Source: Actinomycetota bacterium (lineage in GTDB: Bacteria > Actinomycetota > Acidimicrobiia > Acidimicrobiales > Ilumatobacteraceae). From it: a stretch of DNA of 64,000 nucleotides. Positions 58,778-64,000 of the stretch are shown piece after piece. Within the stretch, counting starts at the first letter, position 1. Every line of letters starts with the position of its first letter. The notes beneath the pieces were generated by a model. It did not search any database, was not told where the DNA came from, and saw only the letters and a program-made list of their open reading frames with translations. A program made the translations under genes and the position numbers. The stretch lies in the NCBI GenBank assembly GCA_016870775.1, contig VGAK01000005.1, forward strand, positions 1-64,000, in the 5' to 3' direction.

Positions 58778-59143
58778 ATGTCCCCCTTTCTCAGGTCGTA
58801 TCTCACCGTGGTGTGGTTCGGTCTCGCCGCCTTCCTCTTGGCGGGCCTGCTCCTTGGGCTCTCGGCCCTTCTCCGGCCGAGCCGACCCACCCGCGAGAAG
58901 TTGACCACATACGAGTCGGGAGTCGATCCGGTCGGCGAGGGCTGGTCGCAGAGCCAGATCCGCTACTACGTCTTCGCGCTGCTCTTCGTGATCTTCGACG
59001 TGGAGGCCGTGTTCATCTTTCCGTGGGCGACCCAGCTGGAGCGCTACGGCGGCTTCGGTCTCGTCGAGATGGGCATCTTCGTGGCGATCCTGCTGCTCGG
59101 CCTGATCTATGCGTGGCGCAAGGGCGTCCTGCGGTGGGTCTGA
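58778..59143 (+). CDS. nuoA: NADH-quinone oxidoreductase subunit A (complex I-2)
   Basis: Second NuoA copy (121 aa, normal length). KLTTYESGVDPVGEGWSQSQ and YYVFALLFVIFDVEAVFIFP are the signature; the first copy has ECG where this has ESG. Clearly divergent from the copy at 40.95 kb, so not a recent duplication. Confidence 0.94.
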   Translation: MSPFLRSYLTVVWFGLAAFLLAGLLLGLSALLRPSRPTREKLTTYESGVDPVGEGWSQSQIRYYVFALLFVIFDVEAVFIFPWATQLERYGGFGLVEMGIFVAILLLGLIYAWRKGVLRWV

Positions 59144-59158
59144 CAGGGAGATCTGGAC

Positions 59159-59713
59159 ATGGGACTCGTTGATCGCGGACGGCTGCCCAAGCCGCTGACG
59201 TCATTGTTCAACCTCGGGCGCTCCTACAGCCTGTGGGTGTACCAATGGGGACTCGCGTGCTGTGCGATCGAGATGGGTGCGGCCTTCGGGTCCCCCCGCT
59301 ACGACGTGATGCGCCTCGGCGTCATCCCACTGCCGGCATCCCCGCGTCAGGCCGACCTGGTGGTCATCTCGGGAACGGTCACCGACAAGATGGCACCGGC
59401 GATCAAGCGTCTGTACGAGCAGATGCCCGAACCCAAGTACGTGATCTCGATGGGCTCGTGCGCCAACTGCGGCGGCCCGTACTGGGACAGTTACTCGGTC
59501 ACCAAGGGGGTGGACCAGATCATCCCCGTCGATGTCTACGTGCCCGGTTGTCCCCCGAGACCCGAGGCGCTCCTCGAGGGGATCGTGCTGCTCCAGCAAC
59601 GCATCAAGAACGAGGACATGGGCGCGCGTTGGCGAGGCGAGGGCACCCGGCCGATGTCGGCCGTGGACGGCTCGTCGGCGGAGAAGGGCGGTGTTCCCGT
59701 TGTCGTCGACTGA
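59159..59713 (+). CDS. nuoB: NADH-quinone oxidoreductase subunit B (complex I-2)
   Basis: Cluster N2 subunit (184 aa): [28 protein letters not shown] and [14 protein letters not shown] carry the four Cys; an extra Cys (CANC) is present compared with copy 1 (CASS). ATG 15 nt after nuoA2. Confidence 0.95.
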   Translation: MGLVDRGRLPKPLTSLFNLGRSYSLWVYQWGLACCAIEMGAAFGSPRYDVMRLGVIPLPASPRQADLVVISGTVTDKMAPAIKRLYEQMPEPKYVISMGSCANCGGPYWDSYSVTKGVDQIIPVDVYVPGCPPRPEALLEGIVLLQQRIKNEDMGARWRGEGTRPMSAVDGSSAEKGGVPVVVD

Positions 59714-60344
59714 GACCACCGCAGAGGTGCGCGACGATGTCCGTGCGGCCGCGCTCGCCGAGGTGACCGGTGCGCTCGGGGACGCCGTGCGCGACTCGCT
59801 CCTCAAGCCAGGGGACGACATCTGGGTGCGCGTCGACGCCACGGCCTGGCGCACGACCGTCGAGACGCTGAAGTCGCTCGGCTACGGATATTTCTGCTTC
59901 TTGTCCGCGATCGACTGGATGCCCTCGCCCTACGGAAAGGGTGAGGACGACCCGACCGAGCCGGCTGTCGAGCGCGACATGACGATCCGCCAGGGGTACG
60001 CGGGTGGCGAGTCGAGGTTCCAGGTCTTCGCGCGGTTCGTCAAGCCCTGCGAGACCGTCGGGGTCACCATCAAGACCGATGTCCCCGAGTCGATGTCGGT
60101 GCCGTCGATCTCGGCGGTGTTCGCAGGCGCGAACTGGCACGAGCGCGAGACGCACGAGATGTTCGGGATCTCCTTCGACGGTCACCCCGACCTGCGCAAC
60201 ATGTACCTGCCGACCGACTTCGAGGGCCACCCCCTCCGCAAGGACTTCCCATTGCTCGCGCGCATGGTGAAGCCCTGGCCGGGGATCGTCGATGTCGAGC
60301 CGTTGCCGGGAGAGGATTCAAACGGAGAGGACGATGCATCATGA
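59691..60344 (+). CDS. nuoC: NADH-quinone oxidoreductase subunit C (complex I-2)
   Basis: 30-kDa-type subunit (217 aa): [20 protein letters not shown] and [15 protein letters not shown]. The GTG at 59691 has GGAGAAGGG just upstream and overlaps nuoB2 by 23 nt; TTG 59700 is an alternative. Confidence 0.92.
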   Translation: MFPLSSTETTAEVRDDVRAAALAEVTGALGDAVRDSLLKPGDDIWVRVDATAWRTTVETLKSLGYGYFCFLSAIDWMPSPYGKGEDDPTEPAVERDMTIRQGYAGGESRFQVFARFVKPCETVGVTIKTDVPESMSVPSISAVFAGANWHERETHEMFGISFDGHPDLRNMYLPTDFEGHPLRKDFPLLARMVKPWPGIVDVEPLPGEDSNGEDDAS

Positions 60345-61513
60345 CGATGCTCGGTGATCGCCAGCAGCTCAGCTACATCGCGGCCCAGGCCGCCGACGCA
60401 CGCGTGAACGTCGAGCTCGAGACCGAGGGCATGACCCTCAACATCGGGCCACAGCACCCCGCAACCCACGGCACCCTGCGCATCGTGGCGCGTCTCGATG
60501 GTGAGCAGGTGGTGTGGGCCGAGCCCGTGGCCGGGTACATGCATCGTGGCTACGAGAAGCTCACCGAGGTGCGGACATTCCCGCAGGTGACCGCCCTCAT
60601 CAACCGGATCGACTGGCTCGGATCGTTCGCCAACGAGGTGCCCTTCATCCTGGCGGCCGAGAAACTGATGGGTGTGGAGGCGCCACCTCGCGCCCAGCAC
60701 ATCCGCACGATCCTGTTCGAATTGTCGCGCATCGCCAACGTGTCGCTGTTCCTCGGGGACCTCGGCGTGCAGTTGGGTGCGGTGACCCCGGTGTTCTTCG
60801 CGTTCCGCGACCGCGAGTACGTGCTGAATCTGATCGAGGCCGCGACCGGCGGTCGGTTCCATCCCAACTTCGACCGCATCGGCGGACTCAAGGACGACCT
60901 GCCGGCCGGGTTCATCGACGAGACCCGCACCGTGATGGTGAAACTGCGTCGGTTCTGCGACGAGATCGAGAGCCTGCTCTTCGGCAACGAGATCTTCCAA
61001 TCGCGCACGCGCGGCGTCGGTGTGATCCCGCGGGACGTGGCGCTCAGTTACGGATTGTCGGGAGCGAACCTGCGCGCCAGTGGTGTCGAATGGGACCTGC
61101 GCCGCGACCAGGACCTCCCGATGGCGTGGAACAAGGCCGACTGGAAGGTCTGGACGCATCCCGACGGCGACTCTTTCGCCCGGTGCTGGGTGCGCCTGCA
61201 GGAGGTGCGCGAGTCGACCAAGATCGTGGACCAATTGCTCGACACGATCCCGGCCGGACCGGTGATGACCAAGGTCCCCAAGATCATCAAGGTGCCCGAG
61301 GGTGAGGCCTGGGTCTCCACGGAGAATCCGCTCGGTGAGATGGGCTACTACGTCGTGTCCAAGGGTGACCTCGGACCGTTCCGTGTCAAGATCCGCTCGG
61401 CCTCGTTCAACAACATCTCGATCGTGCCGTGGGTGCTGCGTGGTGTCTACGTGCCCGACATCATCACGATCTTGGCCTCGTTGTATTTCATCCTCGGGGA
61501 CATCGACCGTTGA
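60341..61513 (+). CDS. nuoD: NADH-quinone oxidoreductase subunit D (complex I-2)
   Basis: 49-kDa-type subunit (390 aa): LNIGPQHPATHGTLRIVARL, YMHRGYEKLTEVRTFPQ, RIGGLKDDLPAGF and the end VYVPDIITILASLYFILGDI. It lacks the long N-terminal extension of copy 1. ATGA overlap with nuoC2. Confidence 0.95.
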   Translation: MTMLGDRQQLSYIAAQAADARVNVELETEGMTLNIGPQHPATHGTLRIVARLDGEQVVWAEPVAGYMHRGYEKLTEVRTFPQVTALINRIDWLGSFANEVPFILAAEKLMGVEAPPRAQHIRTILFELSRIANVSLFLGDLGVQLGAVTPVFFAFRDREYVLNLIEAATGGRFHPNFDRIGGLKDDLPAGFIDETRTVMVKLRRFCDEIESLLFGNEIFQSRTRGVGVIPRDVALSYGLSGANLRASGVEWDLRRDQDLPMAWNKADWKVWTHPDGDSFARCWVRLQEVRESTKIVDQLLDTIPAGPVMTKVPKIIKVPEGEAWVSTENPLGEMGYYVVSKGDLGPFRVKIRSASFNNISIVPWVLRGVYVPDIITILASLYFILGDIDR

Positions 61514-62565
61514 TGGTCGGCGTGGAACTGGCCTACTGGGCCGAGTCGCTCCTGCGCGTGCTGGGTGGACTGGTGGCCGTGCTTCTGCCCGCGGGCACCG
61601 TCGTGTACCTCTTCCTGTTCAAGATGATGTCGTTCATGCAGTCGCGTCTCGGGCCGATGGAGGCCGGTCCCTACGGCTCGTTGCAGTTGTTCGCCGAAGT
61701 CGGCAAGTGGTTGCAGAAGGAGGACATCGTCCCCACGAACGCCCAGCCGGAGGCCCGAATCTTCAAGATCGCCCCGCTCGTGGTGCTCGCGAGCACGTTC
61801 CTGCTGGTCGCCGTCGTCCCCTTCGGCCCCGACGCGTGGTTCACCGACTTCGACGGTGGGATCTTCTACGCACTCGCCGTGTCGTCGGTGTCGGTCCTCG
61901 GGATCCTGATCGCGGGATGGTCCAGCGCCAACAAGTACTCGCTGCTTGGCGGACTCCGCGCCGCCGGTCAGCTGATCGCCTACGAACTGCCGATGGTGCT
62001 CGCGGTGATCGGCGTGGTGATCCAGGCAGGGACGATGAACCTGCAGAAGATCGTCGTGGCGCAGAACGCAGGCGAGATCTTCGGCTGGGACGGGCTCGGC
62101 AACCCGTTCCTGCTCACGCAATTCGTCGGGTTCCTCATCTTCATGATCGCGGTGCAGGCCGAGCTCACCCAGACTCCCTTCGACATGCCGATCGCGGAGT
62201 CCGAACTGGTGTCGGGGTACATGACCGAATACTCCGGATTCCGGTTCCTCATCTTCTTCATCGGTGAGTTCGCGACCGCCGGTGTCTTCTCGATGATCGC
62301 CTCGGTCCTGTTCCTCGGTGGGTGGGGGGTTCCCTTCGCCTGGTTCGGTTGGACCGCCATCGATGACGTGGACAACTGGATGAACGTGGTCGGCCCGCTC
62401 ATCCTGTTCACCAAGATGATCATCGTGGTGTTCTTCGTGATGTGGGTGCGTTTCTCCTACCCGCGTTTCCGCGAGGATCAGCTGCAGCGCTTCGCCTGGA
62501 AGGTGCTGATCCCGATCTCGCTCGCCAACATCATGGTGACGGCCGTACTGAAGGTGGCGTTCTGA
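61513..62565 (+). CDS. nuoH: NADH-quinone oxidoreductase subunit H (complex I-2)
   Basis: Membrane subunit (350 aa). [35 protein letters not shown] and [20 protein letters not shown] match the family. It follows nuoD2 directly (TGATG), where copy 1 has nuoE, nuoF and nuoG in between. Confidence 0.94.
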   Translation: MVGVELAYWAESLLRVLGGLVAVLLPAGTVVYLFLFKMMSFMQSRLGPMEAGPYGSLQLFAEVGKWLQKEDIVPTNAQPEARIFKIAPLVVLASTFLLVAVVPFGPDAWFTDFDGGIFYALAVSSVSVLGILIAGWSSANKYSLLGGLRAAGQLIAYELPMVLAVIGVVIQAGTMNLQKIVVAQNAGEIFGWDGLGNPFLLTQFVGFLIFMIAVQAELTQTPFDMPIAESELVSGYMTEYSGFRFLIFFIGEFATAGVFSMIASVLFLGGWGVPFAWFGWTAIDDVDNWMNVVGPLILFTKMIIVVFFVMWVRFSYPRFREDQLQRFAWKVLIPISLANIMVTAVLKVAF

Positions 62566-63062
62566 TGCCCAAGCCCAAGGTCCCCGGTCTCCTCAAGGGT
62601 CTCGGAGTGACGTTCTCCACGCTCGTGCGCACGGCCACCGACGGTGCCGCGACGGTGCAGTACCCGCACGAGAAGGAGACTCCGCCCATCAGGGCCCGTG
62701 GGGTCATCGCACTGCACGAGGGCAACTGCACCTCGTGCATGCTGTGCTCGCGTTCGTGCCCCGACTGGTGCATCTACATCGAGGGTCACAAGGAACTCGC
62801 ACCGCCCCGGCGCGCGGGCGGGGCGCCGAGGAAGGTCAACAAGCTCGACCGGTTCGACATCGACTACGCGCTGTGCATGTACTGCGGAATCTGCGTCGAG
62901 GTGTGCCCGTTCGATGCGCTCTTCTGGAGCCCCGAGTACGAGTACTCCGAGCCCCGCATCGCCGACCTGTTGCACGACAAGTCCAAGCTCGGCGAGTGGA
63001 TGGAGACGGTGCCCGAGGCACCGGATCTGGAGGTCGGTGCCGACAAGAAGGGCAAGAAGTGA
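62565..63062 (+). CDS. nuoI: NADH-quinone oxidoreductase subunit I (complex I-2)
   Basis: Two-[4Fe-4S] subunit (165 aa): [18 protein letters not shown] and [18 protein letters not shown]. In a complex without NuoEFG this is the likely electron entry point. TGATG overlap with nuoH2. Confidence 0.95.
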   Translation: MPKPKVPGLLKGLGVTFSTLVRTATDGAATVQYPHEKETPPIRARGVIALHEGNCTSCMLCSRSCPDWCIYIEGHKELAPPRRAGGAPRKVNKLDRFDIDYALCMYCGICVEVCPFDALFWSPEYEYSEPRIADLLHDKSKLGEWMETVPEAPDLEVGADKKGKK

Positions 63063-63574
63063 CTCCGTCCGCCGATCTGCTCGTGGCACAGAACGTGGGC
63101 TTCTACCTCATCGCGGCGGTCATGGTGCTCGGTGCACTGCGCGTCGTCACGACCAACAACGTCGTCCACGCCGCACTGTGGCTGGTCGTGGTGCTCTCCG
63201 GCGCCGCCGCCCAGTTCGTGCTCCTCGCGGCCGAGTTCGTCGCCCTCACGCAGGTGCTCGTCTACGTCGGAGCGGTGATGGTGCTGTTCCTCTTCGGTGT
63301 CATGCTCACGCGCGCCAAGATCGGTGCCGAGCGTGAGCTGAACAACAAGGGATGGTTCCTCGGGATCCCGGTGTCGGTCCTCCTCCTCGTCACGTTGGTG
63401 ATCGCACTGAACGATGGGTTCGGCTCGGAGCGCATGCCGGTCGACGTCGCACCGATGGACACCGCCGTGGTCTCCGACCAGATTTTCGGTCCCTATCTGC
63501 TCCCGTTCTGGGCGCTGTCGTTCGTGCTGCTGGCGGCCGTCATCGGTGCCATCGTGCTCGCGAGGAGGGACTGA
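63059..63574 (+). CDS. nuoJ: NADH-quinone oxidoreductase subunit J (complex I-2)
   Basis: Five-helix membrane subunit (171 aa): [20 protein letters not shown] and [23 protein letters not shown] start overlapping nuoI2. Confidence 0.93.
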   Translation: MTPSADLLVAQNVGFYLIAAVMVLGALRVVTTNNVVHAALWLVVVLSGAAAQFVLLAAEFVALTQVLVYVGAVMVLFLFGVMLTRAKIGAERELNNKGWFLGIPVSVLLLVTLVIALNDGFGSERMPVDVAPMDTAVVSDQIFGPYLLPFWALSFVLLAAVIGAIVLARRD

Positions 63575-63576
63575 CG

Positions 63577-63876
63577 ATGCTGCTGAATCAGTTCCTCTTT
63601 CTCTCGGCGATCCTGTTCTGCATCGGCGTCTACGGGGTGATCGCCCGGAAGAATGCGGTGCTCGTGCTGATGTCGATCGAGCTGATCCTGAACTCGGTCA
63701 ACATCAACCTCCTTGCGTTCGCGATGCGCAACGGCAACGCCGACGGGCACACGTTCGCCCTCTACGTGATCGCGGTCGCCGCGGCCGAGGTGGGTGTCGG
63801 GCTCGCGATGGTCCTGCTGATGTACCGCAACCGCCGTTCCATCGCCCTCGACGAACTGTCGGAAATGAGGGGTTGA
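63577..63876 (+). CDS. nuoK: NADH-quinone oxidoreductase subunit K (complex I-2)
   Basis: Three-helix subunit (99 aa): GVYGVIARKNAVLVLMSIEL, ILNSVNINLLAFA and AAAEVGVGLAMVLLMYR with both membrane Glu. ATG 2 nt after nuoJ2. Confidence 0.95.
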   Translation: MLLNQFLFLSAILFCIGVYGVIARKNAVLVLMSIELILNSVNINLLAFAMRNGNADGHTFALYVIAVAAAEVGVGLAMVLLMYRNRRSIALDELSEMRG

Positions 63877-63879
63877 GCC

Positions 63880-64000
63880 GTGGTCGTCGCAGCGTCGGAG
63901 ACCACCGAGGTCGTGCTCGAGTCGGGGTGGTTCCTCGAGAACGCCTGGTTGATCCCGGTCGTTCCAGCGGTTGCTTTCGTGCTCATCATTTTCTTCGGCA
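63880..64000 (+). CDS. nuoL: NADH-quinone oxidoreductase subunit L (complex I-2), 5' part
   Basis: The first 40 codons of a gene cut by the window end. GTG start 3 nt after nuoK2. The segment ENAWLIPVVPAVAFVLIIFF fits the first helix of NuoL-type proteins (copy 1: WLIPALPLAGFLVIL). nuoM and nuoN are expected beyond the window. Confidence 0.8.
   Translation, partial: MVVAASETTEVVLESGWFLENAWLIPVVPAVAFVLIIFFG

Noticed and set aside
1-64000. Insertion sequences, prophage, integrase, CRISPR array, rRNA
   Set aside because: No transposase or phage domain, no regularly spaced repeats and no rRNA-like sequence was seen on reading both strands.

Overview
The window is high-GC, densely packed chromosomal DNA from a free-living aerobic actinobacterium. 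A mycothiol glycosyltransferase (mshA) beside its YbjN-like neighbour, an RsiG-type protein, an orphan winged-helix regulator beside glutamine synthetase and a rex-hemACDBL block all point to Actinomycetota. The b6f-like quinol:cytochrome c complex and the two complex I loci suggest a deep-branching class such as Acidimicrobiia; this is inference from gene content, not a phylogeny. I see no insertion sequence, phage gene, rRNA or CRISPR array. The only RNA gene recognised with confidence is a selenocysteine tRNA.

Layout. 1-6.8 kb: a truncated gene end, Mrp ATPase, A-type Fe-S carrier, a Tat lipoprotein, a RidA protein with a histone-like tail, a PLP decarboxylase coupled to an 8-oxoguanine-deaminase-like amidohydrolase, and MarC. 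6.8-13.7 kb: nitrogen and NAD metabolism (GlnR-like regulator, type I and type II glutamine synthetases, NAD synthetase), an MFS transporter and a histidine phosphatase. 13.7-20.0 kb: a complete selenocysteine cassette (UGSC selenoprotein with in-frame UGA, thioredoxin-like partner, tRNA-Sec, selB, selA, selD). 20-25 kb: MoaD-like protein, RsiG-like c-di-GMP-binding candidate, HTH regulator, mshA, ybjN-like, proC, a structured RNA or terminator, a SAM hydrolase and a tiny membrane protein. 25-34 kb: acyl-CoA ligase, a membrane protein, rex and the haem genes hemA, C, D, B, L. 34-41 kb: a compositionally distinct VOC gene, then a cytochrome bc complex with split cytochrome b. 41-56 kb: a complete 14-gene nuoA-N operon placed 3 nt behind the bc genes. 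56-58.6 kb: an amidohydrolase-type glutamine amidotransferase, threonine dehydratase and a second amidotransferase. 58.8-64 kb: a second complex I locus, nuoA,B,C,D,H,I,J,K,L, without nuoE, F and G, running off the end.

How the genes work together. The respiratory genes would carry electrons from NADH (complex I-1), or from a non-NADH donor such as ferredoxin (complex I-2), to menaquinone and through the bc complex to c-type cytochromes. The Rex repressor next to the haem operon could link haem supply to NADH/NAD ratio. The selenium genes form a nearly self-sufficient unit: SelD makes selenophosphate, SelA charges tRNA-Sec, SelB delivers it, and the UGSC protein is the local client.

A recurrent signal is a -10-like TANNNT hexamer (usually TAGNNT) 6-9 nt before the start codon of about twenty genes and before the first base of tRNA-Sec. 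This indicates that leaderless transcription is common here, and it was used to choose several start codons.
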